Shown: positions 8,167 to 17,302, counted from the stretch's first letter. The stretch is 46,238 nt of DNA from Marinobacter algicola DG893 (GCF_000170835.1 NZ_ABCP01000028.1:1-46238), one strand, 5' to 3'. Notes: generated by a model not told the origin, from the letters alone. Numbers and translations are program-made.

Positions 8167-9004
8167 CGGCAGAATCCCGAACCCAACGCCTCAGCTTGAC
8201 TTCCACCGTCACCGTCAAGGTTTCCAGTGTCTCGGCACGAACCCGCCCCTCCGCCGGCGCGCGGTAAAAATGCGGCGTCATCGCCAGCAGGTCGGCAATG
8301 GCAGCCTGATTTTCCAGGGTCAGTGAATATCGAACCGTTTCTGTGCCCAAGTCCGAAAACCCGTCCGGTACCTCTGCCATCGGCGGTTTCTCAGGCTTGA
8401 TTGACGGATAGATAATCTCCCGCAGTTCCCGCAGATGATCCGGGCCAGCGTCGGCCTGGATGACCATGCCGCCAGGCTTCAACGCGCGTGCAAATTCGCT
8501 GTAGACGGGAAAGCCAAACAGGCAGAGTACGCAATCCAGGGTACCGCTCAGGACCGGCAGATTGGCGTTGCTGCCGACCAGCCAACGGGGGCGCTTGTCC
8601 TGCTTCGCGGCAGCCAGGATCGCCCACTTGGAGATATCCACCCCCACCAGCGCAAGAGACCTGTCCATGTTCGACGCTGCCAGTTGTCGGAGGTAATAGC
8701 CTTCACCACACCCAGCGTCCAGGCAGGCCAGTGGCTTGGCATCGCCGGCGTCGGTCGTCACTGCCTTGTTCACGGCCTCTGCAACGGGCTGATAGAAACC
8801 GGCATTCAGAAAACGCCGGCGCGCTGCCACCATGTCCTTGCTATCACCCGGGTCCAGCGAGCGCTTCTTCTGGACAGGTAGCAGGTGCAAATAGCCCTGG
8901 CGGGCAACATCAAAACTATGGCCCGCCGGACAACGCCAGCAGGTACCGGACTGGCTCAGGGGCTCACCGTCCAACGGACAAGCGAGGGCGTCGAACGTAT
9001 CCAT
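8144..9004 (-). CDS. rlmA: 23S rRNA (guanine-N1)-methyltransferase RlmA-like
   Basis: From ATG at 9004 the product is 286 residues. It has an N-terminal zinc-ribbon region, then the very characteristic GYLHLLPVQKKRS, DPGDSKDMVAARRRF and LNAGFYQPV run of RlmA, then a class I SAM fold with LDAGCGEGYYLRQL and LVGVDISKWAI. Family members methylate G745 or G748 of 23S rRNA using SAM. The usual second zinc-ligand Cys (CPLC in E. coli) is Asp12 here (CPLD), while Cys9, Cys25 and His29 remain and an extra Cys22 is present. A longer frame to 9091 is less likely because the family begins at the zinc ribbon. Confidence 0.88.
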   Translation of the reverse strand: MDTFDALACPLDGEPLSQSGTCWRCPAGHSFDVARQGYLHLLPVQKKRSLDPGDSKDMVAARRRFLNAGFYQPVAEAVNKAVTTDAGDAKPLACLDAGCGEGYYLRQLAASNMDRSLALVGVDISKWAILAAAKQDKRPRWLVGSNANLPVLSGTLDCVLCLFGFPVYSEFARALKPGGMVIQADAGPDHLRELREIIYPSIKPEKPPMAEVPDGFSDLGTETVRYSLTLENQAAIADLLAMTPHFYRAPAEGRVRAETLETLTVTVEVKLRRWVRDSAVTTTTPR

Positions 9005-9102
9005 GTTCACAGGTGCGCGGCCTCCGGCCCTGACGTGTGGCTTGAGAAGCGGTGGATAAATGCCCAGAATAACGACGCAGCGATCAGACAAGGGACGCCA
9101 CC

Positions 9103-9840
9103 GTGAAGGGCGAGATTATCCATTACACCCGGGACGCACTCGGTGGCATTCTGGTGGTCGACTATCGCAAACATCGGGTGATGACCTTTGATTCGGTGTT
9201 TGAGCAAAGCAAGATAGATCGCCGCAGGCCCCATCTTCCCGTTCATGAGTACAGCCGCGCCATGCTGTTGCCTGTTGCCTTTGCGCAACCCGCACACGCC
9301 ACGGTTCTCGGCCTCGGCGGCGGCGTAATGGCCAGTGCACTGTTGCACCTTCTGCCTGAGTGCCAGGTGCATGCGGTGGAACTGCGGCCCCGGGTGCTGG
9401 AAGTGGCCCGCGAGTACTTCAGCCTGCCGCATTCCGCCAACCTGATGATGACCATTGGCGATGCCAGGAACGCCCTCGGCAAAGCGCCGGATGGTAGCAG
9501 CGATCTCATCCTGGCCGATATGTACAACTCCGACCGTATGAGCCCGGCCCAGGCCCAGCGGCAGTTTATCAGACAATCCAGCCGGGTACTCGGCGGCAGT
9601 GGCTGGCTTGCCATCAACTACCATCGCACACCCGACATCAATGGCCCGTTGTTCCATCAACTTCGCGCGGAATTTGCAGTCCTGCTGCTGTTCAAGAGTA
9701 AAACCAACAACACGGTGATCTTCGCCAGCAAGCGTCCCTTCGAAGCCCTGCACACCAAAGACCCCACCCTGGTGGAGCTGGAAAACCGGCTGCCCATCGA
9801 CTGGCGGCGATTGATGGGGCGGGTGATTCGACTGAACTGA
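9103..9840 (+). CDS. Spermidine-synthase-like methyltransferase-fold protein
   Basis: The 245-residue protein has the aminopropyltransferase / SAM-binding core: VLGLGGGVMASALLHLLP (glycine-rich loop), VHAVELRPRVLEVAREYF, and a MTIGDARNAL acidic motif followed by DLILADMYNSD. It is shorter than true SpeE and lacks its N-terminal beta-hairpin domain, so polyamine synthesis is uncertain. It could be a related methyltransferase. The start is GTG at 9103 with AAGGGA seven bases upstream. It diverges from rlmA with about 100 bases between starts. Confidence 0.75.
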   Translation: MKGEIIHYTRDALGGILVVDYRKHRVMTFDSVFEQSKIDRRRPHLPVHEYSRAMLLPVAFAQPAHATVLGLGGGVMASALLHLLPECQVHAVELRPRVLEVAREYFSLPHSANLMMTIGDARNALGKAPDGSSDLILADMYNSDRMSPAQAQRQFIRQSSRVLGGSGWLAINYHRTPDINGPLFHQLRAEFAVLLLFKSKTNNTVIFASKRPFEALHTKDPTLVELENRLPIDWRRLMGRVIRLN

Positions 9841-9977
9841 TCAGCTTCAGCGTTCCTCCTCACCCCCGCTTTCTCCTCACAAAGTAGCATCTGCCCGGCC
9901 CGGAGGTCGCATTGTGCCGGCATAGCAAATCTCTAGCATGGATCTGACCAACAACAATAAATCGATGGAGAAACACC

Positions 9978-12080
9978 ATGCGCGGGCGGCTGTTGCTGCT
10001 GTTGGTCCTAGCCTGTTTTCCCCTGGCGACGTATGGCGCTCTGGACGATGAGAAGCACGCGTTAATACAGGAACTGTTCCCCAAGGCCACGGACATTCGC
10101 GACCGGTTGCCGGACTACCCGGTGTATCCGGTGTATCAGCTTCAGGAACTAATAGGCTACGCTTACGAATCCCGCGATATCAGCCCGCTCCAGGGCTTTG
10201 CCGGGAAACCCGTCAGCATGTTGATCGGGCTCGACAGCCGTGGTCGCTTTACCGGTATCCGCATTCTCAACCACCACGAGCCGGTGTTTCTTCACGGACT
10301 GGGCGAGGAGCCGCTGTTCGAGTTCATCGACCAATACGAGGGCCGCTCACTCACCGAACAGATTGTTATCGACACGTCAGGCTCCCGCAGCGGCAAAAGC
10401 CCGGATGGCAACGTGGTGCATTTCGATGGCGTGAGTAAGGCCACGGTGTCTGTGCTGATCATCAACGACACCGTCCTGTCATCGGCTCTCAAGGTGGCCC
10501 GCAAAAAGCTCGCCGGATTTACTCAGGAAGCGCCAACCCGAGCGAGGACCGATTTCTACCAACCGCTGTCCTGGGCGCAGCTGATCGACCGGGGCTACCT
10601 CGGCCACTGGCAGATCAGCCCGGCGGAGATTGAACAGAAGCTGGGCTCGCCCCTGGTGGATTACCCCGACGCGCCGCAACCGGACCCCGGCGAGCCCTTC
10701 ACTGAGCTATTTTTTGGATACATCAATGCGCCGATGGTGGGCCATAACCTGTTGGGCGACGAGGGCTTCGAGCGACTGAAAGAAAAGACGGGGCCGGACG
10801 CCCAGATACTCGCTGTGATGTCCCGTGGACTTTATCCACACCTACCGGATGATTTCACGCCAGGAAGCTCCCCAGATCGCCTGGGATTGCAGCAAAACAA
10901 TCTGTCGCTGGACATTCGCGACATCAACGTGTTCGATCAGAACATACAGATCACCGCCGACGGCATGCCGGAGTTGGGCAGGACAACCCTGTTCCGGGTC
11001 GGCGGCAACGCCGGCTTCAATCCCGGTGCCGAAGCGACCCTGAAGCTGGGCGTTACACTGCGGAAGAATCACCTGGTGGCCGACAGCACCGAGCTGGAGA
11101 TCCCGATGGCCTTTGCCCAGGACCTGTTCGAAGCCGTCGAAGTGGCACCCCGGCCGGAGGACAGTCGCCAACCGGTGTGGATCGGATTGTGGAAGGAACG
11201 CTGGCTGACCATCTCCCTATTGGTCCTCAGCCTCACACTCCTGACGGTGTTCTTCGCGCGCCAGCGTACCCTCAGACGGCATCCGAAACTGATACATCGG
11301 TTTCGCTGGGGCTTTCTGTTCTTCACCCTGTTCTTTATCGGCTTCTATGCCCAAGGACAGTTGTCGGTGGTGAATATCTACACCCTGTTCCTGGCCATCT
11401 GGGATGGTTTTTCCTTGAACGTGTTCCTGATGGACCCGGTGTTGTTCATTCTCTGGATCTATACGTTCGTCAGCCTGTTTATCTGGGGGCGCGGGCTGTT
11501 CTGTGGCTGGCTATGCCCCTTTGGCGCACTGCAGGAGATGGCGGCCTGGCTGGGTGAGAAACTGAAGTTCCGCCAGGTAAAGGTGCCGGAGAAATGGCAT
11601 CGTCGGCTGATTCTGCTGAAATACCCGATCCTTCTGGTGCTGGTGGGAACGGCCTTCTATTCACTGGAACTGGCGGAAAAGCTGGTGGAAGTGGAACCCT
11701 TCAAGACCGGCATCACCCTCTTCTTTGTGCGCTACTGGCCCTTCGTGGTCTATGCCGTTGGCCTGCTGGTTGTGGGTATGTTCATCCACAAGTTCTACTG
11801 TCGCTACCTGTGCCCGCTCGGCGCCGGCCTGGCAGTTCTGGGCAAGCTGCGCCTGTTCAGTTGGCTCGATCGGGTGGAGCTTTGCGGCAAGCCCTGTCAG
11901 CACTGCAAGAACAGTTGCGGTATCAATGCGATCCATAAGGATGGTCGAATTGACTACAACGAATGTATCCAGTGCCTGGAATGCGTGGTCATTCTGAAGG
12001 ACGAGAACCAATGCGTGGACAAGGTGCTGGAGCAGAAACGCCAGCGGCAGGCGCGGATACTGGCAACGGATGCGGGCTGA
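9978..12080 (+). CDS. NosR/NirI-like membrane flavoprotein with 4Fe-4S centres
   Basis: This 700-residue protein has a signal peptide (1-20), then a periplasmic FMN-binding domain. DGVSKAT at 150-156 fits the ApbE flavinylation pattern with Thr156 as acceptor. The membrane core begins near 408 and contains the paired motifs CGWLCP (509-514) and CRYLCP (608-613). A C-terminal ferredoxin-like segment has CxxxCxxCxxxC (636-647) and CxxCxxC with a final Cys679. This is the NosR/NirI architecture, which passes electrons from the quinone pool across the membrane. No nos or nir gene lies nearby, so the acceptor is unknown. The ATG is preceded by GGAGA. It may not be a denitrification protein. Confidence 0.88.
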   Translation: MRGRLLLLLVLACFPLATYGALDDEKHALIQELFPKATDIRDRLPDYPVYPVYQLQELIGYAYESRDISPLQGFAGKPVSMLIGLDSRGRFTGIRILNHHEPVFLHGLGEEPLFEFIDQYEGRSLTEQIVIDTSGSRSGKSPDGNVVHFDGVSKATVSVLIINDTVLSSALKVARKKLAGFTQEAPTRARTDFYQPLSWAQLIDRGYLGHWQISPAEIEQKLGSPLVDYPDAPQPDPGEPFTELFFGYINAPMVGHNLLGDEGFERLKEKTGPDAQILAVMSRGLYPHLPDDFTPGSSPDRLGLQQNNLSLDIRDINVFDQNIQITADGMPELGRTTLFRVGGNAGFNPGAEATLKLGVTLRKNHLVADSTELEIPMAFAQDLFEAVEVAPRPEDSRQPVWIGLWKERWLTISLLVLSLTLLTVFFARQRTLRRHPKLIHRFRWGFLFFTLFFIGFYAQGQLSVVNIYTLFLAIWDGFSLNVFLMDPVLFILWIYTFVSLFIWGRGLFCGWLCPFGALQEMAAWLGEKLKFRQVKVPEKWHRRLILLKYPILLVLVGTAFYSLELAEKLVEVEPFKTGITLFFVRYWPFVVYAVGLLVVGMFIHKFYCRYLCPLGAGLAVLGKLRLFSWLDRVELCGKPCQHCKNSCGINAIHKDGRIDYNECIQCLECVVILKDENQCVDKVLEQKRQRQARILATDAG

Positions 12081-12111
12081 ACCGCACCCGTAACGTCAGG
12101 GAGTCATCCTG

Positions 12112-12666
12112 TTACTTCTTCTTTTCCCAGGCGAACTTCTGGAACGGCTCATCAACCGGCGTTTCCGCAATGTGGTTGATGTAGTTGCTCATCACTTTCT
12201 GGGACAGCACCAGGATCACTTCCAGTACCTGACGATGCTTATATCCAGCACCATAGAACGCGTCCAGGTCTTCCTTGCCGACATTGCCTTTCTTGTGCAT
12301 GACGGCAAGAGTAAATGTCCTCAAAGCCTCAAGTTTATCGCTTGGCAACGGCGTTTCATCGCGCAATGCGTTAATAATGTCGTCTGATACTTCCATCATC
12401 TTGGCGATTCCGGTGTGCGCCGGTACGCAGTAGTGACAGGCGTTCTCCACGTTAATGGTCTGCCAGACCACCGTGGTCTCCTCGTTGTCAAAGCTGCTGT
12501 CGAGTACCAACTGATGAAGGGTCTGGTACGCCTCGAGAGTGCCAGGTGCCTCCGCCATGATTCCATGCAGGCCCGGAATCATGCCAAACCCCTTCTGGGA
12601 CTTTTCCAAAAGCGGCTTTGATTTTTCCGGGGCGGACTCGATGTCGTGAATTGGGAAATCTGTCAT
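12112..12666 (-). CDS. AhpD-like carboxymuconolactone decarboxylase-family protein
   Basis: The 184-residue protein has the alkylhydroperoxidase core ENACHYCVPAHTG with Cys77-x-x-Cys80 and His84, the redox-active and proton-relay residues of AhpD-type enzymes. This favours peroxide or thiol redox chemistry over decarboxylation. GAGGAG precedes the ATG at 12666. It is divergent from a TetR regulator, and two near-identical 16-bp palindromes fill the gap, so it is probably the regulator's target. The preceding NosR-like gene is convergent. Confidence 0.87.
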   Translation of the reverse strand: MTDFPIHDIESAPEKSKPLLEKSQKGFGMIPGLHGIMAEAPGTLEAYQTLHQLVLDSSFDNEETTVVWQTINVENACHYCVPAHTGIAKMMEVSDDIINALRDETPLPSDKLEALRTFTLAVMHKKGNVGKEDLDAFYGAGYKHRQVLEVILVLSQKVMSNYINHIAETPVDEPFQKFAWEKKK

Positions 12667-12688
12667 AACACTCTCCTCATTGACAATA

Positions 12689-12704
12689 TTGAGCGTTCGT
12701 TCAA
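12689..12704. promoter_or_regulatory. Palindromic operator 1 of the TetR/AhpD divergent region
   Basis: TTGAGCGTTCGTTCAA is a near-perfect palindrome sharing the TTGAGCG and TCAA ends with operator 2. It lies 23 bases upstream of the AhpD-like start. TetR dimers usually bind such sites; assignment to the adjacent regulator is inference. Confidence 0.65.
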
Positions 12705-12727
12705 TTACGGATTCACCCTAACTGTTT

Positions 12728-12743
12728 TTGAGCGATCACTCAA
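12728..12743. promoter_or_regulatory. Palindromic operator 2 of the TetR/AhpD divergent region
   Basis: TTGAGCGATCACTCAA has perfect TTGAG/CTCAA arms. Its centre is 39 bp from that of operator 1. A degenerate half site (CGTTCAA) follows at 12759-12765, closer to the TetR start. Confidence 0.65.
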
Positions 12744-12788
12744 GTTATCATTAGTCCACGTTCAATTATCAGATGTTGACAGATACCC

Positions 12789-13394
12789 ATGGCCAGAAAC
12801 GCCCGTTACGATCGACAAATAGCGCTGGACAAAGCAATGAACCTGTTCTGGGAACGCGGCTATGCAGGTGCTTCCATGAAACAGATTGAGCAGGCTCTGG
12901 ACATGCGCCCAGGTAGTATCTATGCAACCTTTGGCAGCAAGGATGGTCTGTTCAGCGAAGCGCTGGCTGCCTATGCACAAAGAAGCGGGCTGGAACTGCG
13001 CGAACATCTGGCTGGAAATTCGTCGATACTGGATGGGTTGCAGGAGCACCTTCGTTGCATCGCACGACAGGCCAGCCCGGGTGGTGAGTCGCCATCCCGC
13101 GCCTGCATGGTCGTTAAAACCCTGCTCGAGGCCAGTAACACCAACGCTGCCATTGCAAACCAGGCAAATTCGATCCTGAACGCCATTGAGCAGGCCCTGA
13201 CTGATCTTCTGGAACAGGCGAAACTCCAGGGCGAACTGGCACCGGGAACCCACTGCGCCCGGCTGGCAAGACTACTTCAGGCACAGATCATTGGCCTCCG
13301 GTCTTTTGCCCAGCGGGAGATCCGCTCTGAACAGGTCGCGGAGCTTGCCGAAGACATGGCAGCCATGCTCGATCACTATCGTGCCCGCCACTAG
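12789..13394 (+). CDS. TetR-family transcriptional regulator
   Basis: The 201-residue protein has a classic TetR helix-turn-helix in the first 55 residues: ALDKAMNLFWERGYAGASMKQI, then GSIYATFGSKDGLFSEAL. A helical ligand/dimer domain follows, with two Cys in ARASMV-like and CARLARLL contexts (CIAR, ACMV, HCARL). The overall look is that of regulators controlling stress or electrophile detoxification genes. It is divergent from the AhpD-like gene and should bind the two palindromes between them, repressing both genes. The inducer is unknown; an oxidant or electrophile is a guess from the target enzyme. Confidence 0.9.
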   Translation: MARNARYDRQIALDKAMNLFWERGYAGASMKQIEQALDMRPGSIYATFGSKDGLFSEALAAYAQRSGLELREHLAGNSSILDGLQEHLRCIARQASPGGESPSRACMVVKTLLEASNTNAAIANQANSILNAIEQALTDLLEQAKLQGELAPGTHCARLARLLQAQIIGLRSFAQREIRSEQVAELAEDMAAMLDHYRARH

Positions 13395-13560
13395 AGCCCG
13401 CCGGCTCAGGGCCTGCCCCGGATATAGGTACTAACGGCGAATTGTCCCTGTCACAACAGTGCGTTAGCATTACCGCTCTGTGTCGTTGCCTTCCCCAGTG
13501 AGGACAGCCAAGGGTTTTTGACGAGAGTTCTTGGCTATCTTCACTTCAGGAACCCTTGTC

Positions 13561-14871
13561 ATGGATAATCTGCATCATATCGTCGTCGTAGGCGGCGGCG
13601 CGGGCGGTCTTGAGCTGGCCACCCGCCTCGGTAACAAACTCGGAAAGAAACGCAAAGCCCGTATCACCTTGGTCGACGCCGGCCTGACCCACGTCTGGAA
13701 ACCCCTGCTTCACGAAGTGGCCTCCGGCTCGCTGGATGCCAACGCCAACGAAATCAACTACCGGGCCCACGCACGCAAGCATCACTATGAATTCCAGCTC
13801 GGGCGCATGGACGGCCTGGACCACAACGCCAGGGAAGTGATCATCGCCCCATTCCACGATGAGGACGGCGACGAAGTCGTGCCGGAACGTCGCATCGGTT
13901 ATGACACTCTGGTGATTGCCGTGGGCAGTACAGCGAACGACTTCGGAACCCCCGGCGCCCAGGATCATTGCCTGTTCCTGGACAGCCTCAACCAGGCCCG
14001 GCGTTTCCACAACCTGATGCTCAATGCATTTTTGCGTAAAAACCACGAAGCCCAGTCCGGCAGCGGCCATGAACTGCCCATCACCATCATTGGCGCCGGC
14101 GCAACCGGCGTTGAGCTGGCGGCGGAACTGCGACTGGCGTCCAGGGAACTGCCGATATACGGCATGAATCACCTGCGGCCGGAGGACGTGTCTATTACCG
14201 TTGTCGAAGCCGCTGACCGCATTCTGCCAGCACTGCCGGGCCGGCTTTCCGAGGCCGCGACCCGCGAACTGGATCACCAGAATGTCAGGGTGATGACTGG
14301 CGAGCCCGTCAGCGAAGTCCGTGATGGCGTGGTGGTGCTCAAAGACGGCACGGAAATCGCCTCGGAGATGACCATCTGGGCCGCCGGCATCAAGGCGCCT
14401 GCGTTTCTGGCAACCCTGGACGGCCTGGAAACGAACCGTGGCAACCAGATCAAGGTGAAGCAAACCCTGGAGGCCACCACGGCACCGGACATCTTTGCCT
14501 TTGGCGATTGCGCCGAGTGCCCCCAGCCCCAGTCAGAACGGCCCGTACCACCGCGTGCTCAGTCCGCGCACCAGCAGGCGGACACTCTTTTCAAGACCCT
14601 GTGTCATCGACTGGAAGGCCGTGAGGCGGTTCCGTTTGTCTACAACGACCATGGCTCGCTGATCAATTTCAGCCGCTACACCACCGTGGGGAACCTGATG
14701 GGGAATCTCTCCGGTCGTAGTATGTACATCGAGGGCAAAGTCGCGCGCCTGTTTTACCTGTCGCTCTACCGCATGCACCAGGTCGCGCTGCACGGCGTCG
14801 TTCGAACCGGAATCATCTGGTTGATGGACCGGATAAGCCGAGCCATGCACCCGCGCCTGAAACTGCACTGA
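13561..14871 (+). CDS. ndh: Type II NADH:quinone oxidoreductase (FAD-dependent)
   Basis: The 436-residue protein begins MDNLHHIVVVGGGAGGLELA, with the FAD-binding GxGxxG at 11-16. A second Rossmann motif, IIGAGATGVELAAEL, binds NADH, and IFAFGDCAECP is the late FAD-contact motif. The C-terminal helix (LFYLSLYRMHQVALHG...) is amphipathic and suits peripheral membrane anchoring. It oxidises NADH and reduces quinone without pumping protons. ATG at 13561 is chosen because AGGA lies 10 bases upstream and the dinucleotide fold begins at once; an in-frame start at 13531 would add an unneeded extension. A K+/H+ antiporter follows 51 bases later. Confidence 0.9.
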   Translation: MDNLHHIVVVGGGAGGLELATRLGNKLGKKRKARITLVDAGLTHVWKPLLHEVASGSLDANANEINYRAHARKHHYEFQLGRMDGLDHNAREVIIAPFHDEDGDEVVPERRIGYDTLVIAVGSTANDFGTPGAQDHCLFLDSLNQARRFHNLMLNAFLRKNHEAQSGSGHELPITIIGAGATGVELAAELRLASRELPIYGMNHLRPEDVSITVVEAADRILPALPGRLSEAATRELDHQNVRVMTGEPVSEVRDGVVVLKDGTEIASEMTIWAAGIKAPAFLATLDGLETNRGNQIKVKQTLEATTAPDIFAFGDCAECPQPQSERPVPPRAQSAHQQADTLFKTLCHRLEGREAVPFVYNDHGSLINFSRYTTVGNLMGNLSGRSMYIEGKVARLFYLSLYRMHQVALHGVVRTGIIWLMDRISRAMHPRLKLH

Positions 14872-14922
14872 TCCGCTCGTGACCCTGCTATCATCGAGAC
14901 ATAATCCCAGGCCGGAGCAGGA

Positions 14923-16638
14923 ATGGATCCGCTAGTTACTCTGATCGGCGCTCTGATGCTGGTCATCAGCATCATGCTCAGCCCGCTGTCCAGCAGGCTG
15001 GGCATGCCGGTACTGCTGATATTTCTCGTGGTCGGCATGATGATGGGGGAAGACGGTCCCGGTGGCATCCTGTTCGACGACTTCGAGCTGGCGTTCCTGA
15101 TCGCCAACCTGGCGCTCGGCGTGATCCTGCTGGATGGCGGCATGCGCACCCGGGCAGAAACGTTTCGCGTTGGTCTCCGCCCGGCATTGGTACTCGCCTC
15201 CGTTGGCGTGTTCCTGACCGCCTCCGGGGCCGGCCTGGTGGCCTGGTGGGTGTTCGATATGCACTGGATGGCCGCACTGCTGCTCGGCGCCATTATTTCC
15301 TCAACGGATGCTGCAGCGGTGTTCTCCCTGCTTCAGGGGCGCGGGCTTCATTTGAATGAACGGGTCAGTGCGACCCTTGAAATCGAGTCCGGCAGCAACG
15401 ACCCGATGGCCATTTTCCTGACCCTGATGCTGGTCACCATGATCGCGGCAGGCGGCACGTCCGAAGGCTGGATGGCGCTGCTGATGCTGGTGAAGCAATT
15501 CGGCATTGGCGGCGCCGTGGGCGTAGCCGGCGGCTTCATCGTGGTGGAACTGGCCAACCGGGTTCGGCTGACCCCGTCGCTTTATCCTTTGCTGGTGGTG
15601 GCAGCCGGCATCATGGTGTTCTCCGGCACCAACGCGCTCGGGGGGAGTGGCTTCCTGGCGATCTACCTGGCCGGTGTGGTCGTTGGCAACCGGCCGGTGC
15701 GAATGATGCCGATGATTCTCCAGGTTCACGATGGCCTCGCCTGGCTGGCCCAGCTATGCCTGTTCCTGATGCTGGGGTTGCTGGTCACGCCCTCGGAACT
15801 GTTGCCGCTCGCCGGAGGCGGTCTGGTTCTGGCGCTGGCGCTGATTTTCCTGATCCGGCCGCTGACAGTCATGGCGACACTCTGGCCCTTTGGCTTTAAT
15901 CGACGCGAACTGGGCTTTATCAGCTGGGTTGGATTGCGAGGCGCCGTGCCCATTGTGCTGGCGCTATTCCCGATCATCGCCGGGCTGCCGGAGGCCCAAC
16001 TCATTTTCCACGTTGCCTTCTTCATCGTGCTGGTATCGCTGGTGGTCCAGGGGACCACCATGGCGCCACTAGCCAGAAAGCTGCGCCTGGAAGTTCCTGC
16101 CGGTGAAGATCCCTACCGCCGCTTGCCCCTCGATGTCCCGGCCGCCGGGGATCATGAACTGATGCTGTTCCCGCTGCGGGGCGGGGCCTGGGAATCACCC
16201 CGACCTCTGGGCCAGCTCCGGTTGCCGGACAACACCGCCATTGCCGGCGTGTTCCGTGAACGAACGTGTTATCAGCCAAGCCCTGATATGGAAGTCGCCA
16301 CTGGCGATGTACTGGCGATGTTTGCAACCCCGGCGATGCTTTCCGAGCTGGGCAAAGCCCTCAGTGGTCGCCACGCTCCCAAATACCTCGCTGAGCGCGC
16401 CTTCTTTGGCGACTTTGTGCTCAATGGCGATGCACTGCTGGGGGATGTGGAGCAAGTCTACGGCATCGAGTTTGACCAGTTGCCCCCGGAGCTGTCGCTG
16501 GCCGAGTGCTTTGCACGGCGCACCAAAGGGCATCCGGTGGTGGGTGATAAGGTGGTGCTGGGCCCCGTCACCCTGGTCGCAAGGGCCACCGACGCCGACC
16601 GGGTGACGAAAGTGGGCCTGAAAATGGACAACCAATAA
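14923..16638 (+). CDS. nhaP2: K+/H+ antiporter, CPA1 family (NhaP2/CvrA type)
   Basis: The 571-residue protein has about 12 membrane segments. They include LAFLIANLALGVILLDGGMRT, and the transport motif IISSTDAAAVFSLL followed by LEIESGSNDPMAIFLTL, which is diagnostic of CPA1 antiporters of the NhaP2/CvrA group. The cytoplasmic tail (about 395 onward) has a TrkA-C-like segment and a terminal CorC/HlyC-like domain, as in NhaP2. It should exchange cytoplasmic K+ (or Na+) for protons and help in osmotic and pH balance. It follows ndh on the same strand and may be co-transcribed. Confidence 0.9.
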   Translation: MDPLVTLIGALMLVISIMLSPLSSRLGMPVLLIFLVVGMMMGEDGPGGILFDDFELAFLIANLALGVILLDGGMRTRAETFRVGLRPALVLASVGVFLTASGAGLVAWWVFDMHWMAALLLGAIISSTDAAAVFSLLQGRGLHLNERVSATLEIESGSNDPMAIFLTLMLVTMIAAGGTSEGWMALLMLVKQFGIGGAVGVAGGFIVVELANRVRLTPSLYPLLVVAAGIMVFSGTNALGGSGFLAIYLAGVVVGNRPVRMMPMILQVHDGLAWLAQLCLFLMLGLLVTPSELLPLAGGGLVLALALIFLIRPLTVMATLWPFGFNRRELGFISWVGLRGAVPIVLALFPIIAGLPEAQLIFHVAFFIVLVSLVVQGTTMAPLARKLRLEVPAGEDPYRRLPLDVPAAGDHELMLFPLRGGAWESPRPLGQLRLPDNTAIAGVFRERTCYQPSPDMEVATGDVLAMFATPAMLSELGKALSGRHAPKYLAERAFFGDFVLNGDALLGDVEQVYGIEFDQLPPELSLAECFARRTKGHPVVGDKVVLGPVTLVARATDADRVTKVGLKMDNQ

Positions 16639-16726
16639 AAATCTTTAACAAAAACACTCAAAACCCTGGTTCGATTCACAAAAATCCTGTGCTATAACGT
16701 GTACAAAGATTAATCATTGACTCTTT

Positions 16727-17302
16727 ATGCTACTAAAAATGCCGATTTCACTCTCCGGCGCCGGCCGGTTTTACATTACCACTGCCCGCTTTCTGGCCTT
16801 TGCTTTCTCGTTGTCGCTGGCGCCCCTATACCCGCTGTCGGCATCAGAGCTGCCGATGGGCGCCATGGATGAAACGCCGGAAGTCAGCGAGGTTCTGGTT
16901 CGCAAGGAAGAGCGCAGACTTTACCTGCTGTCCGGTGACCAGGTGGTGCGCAGCTACCGTATCGGGCTGGGCGACAATCCCTCAGGGCACAAGCTCTACG
17001 AGGGAGACAAGCGTACCCCCGAAGGCAAATATGTGTTGGATTGGCGTAACTCCAACAGCGATTTCTACAAATCCATCCACATTTCCTATCCCAATGCTGA
17101 GGACCGGGAACAGGCTTCTGCCTGGGGGCTCGATCCCGGCGGCAGCATCATGATTCATGGTTTGCCGAACGAGGCTGGTGATATGGCATTCGCTTTCCTA
17201 GGCCTGGACTGGACCGATGGCTGCATCGCCGTCAGCAACGAGGAAATGGACGAAATCTGGCAATTGGTGGCCGACGGCACGCCAATACGGATTGTCCCCT
17301 GA
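16727..17302 (+). CDS. YafK-like L,D-transpeptidase (YkuD domain)
   Basis: The 191-residue protein has an N-terminal hydrophobic stretch (about 17-40) serving as a signal. The YkuD catalytic domain has GDKRTPEGKYVLDW, HISYPNAEDRE, IMIHG with His144, and DWTDGCIAVSN with Cys166 as the nucleophile. The sequence style is that of the YafK branch. In E. coli this branch (DpaA) cuts the Lpp-peptidoglycan bond rather than forming it. An Lpp-like lipoprotein gene is immediately downstream, making that role attractive, but it is inferred. No LysM domain is present. Confidence 0.85.
   Translation: MLLKMPISLSGAGRFYITTARFLAFAFSLSLAPLYPLSASELPMGAMDETPEVSEVLVRKEERRLYLLSGDQVVRSYRIGLGDNPSGHKLYEGDKRTPEGKYVLDWRNSNSDFYKSIHISYPNAEDREQASAWGLDPGGSIMIHGLPNEAGDMAFAFLGLDWTDGCIAVSNEEMDEIWQLVADGTPIRIVP

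Noticed and set aside
9978..12080. Start of a nitrous oxide reductase operon
   Set aside because: No nosZ, nosD, nosF, nosY or nosL follows; the next gene is a convergent AhpD-like enzyme.
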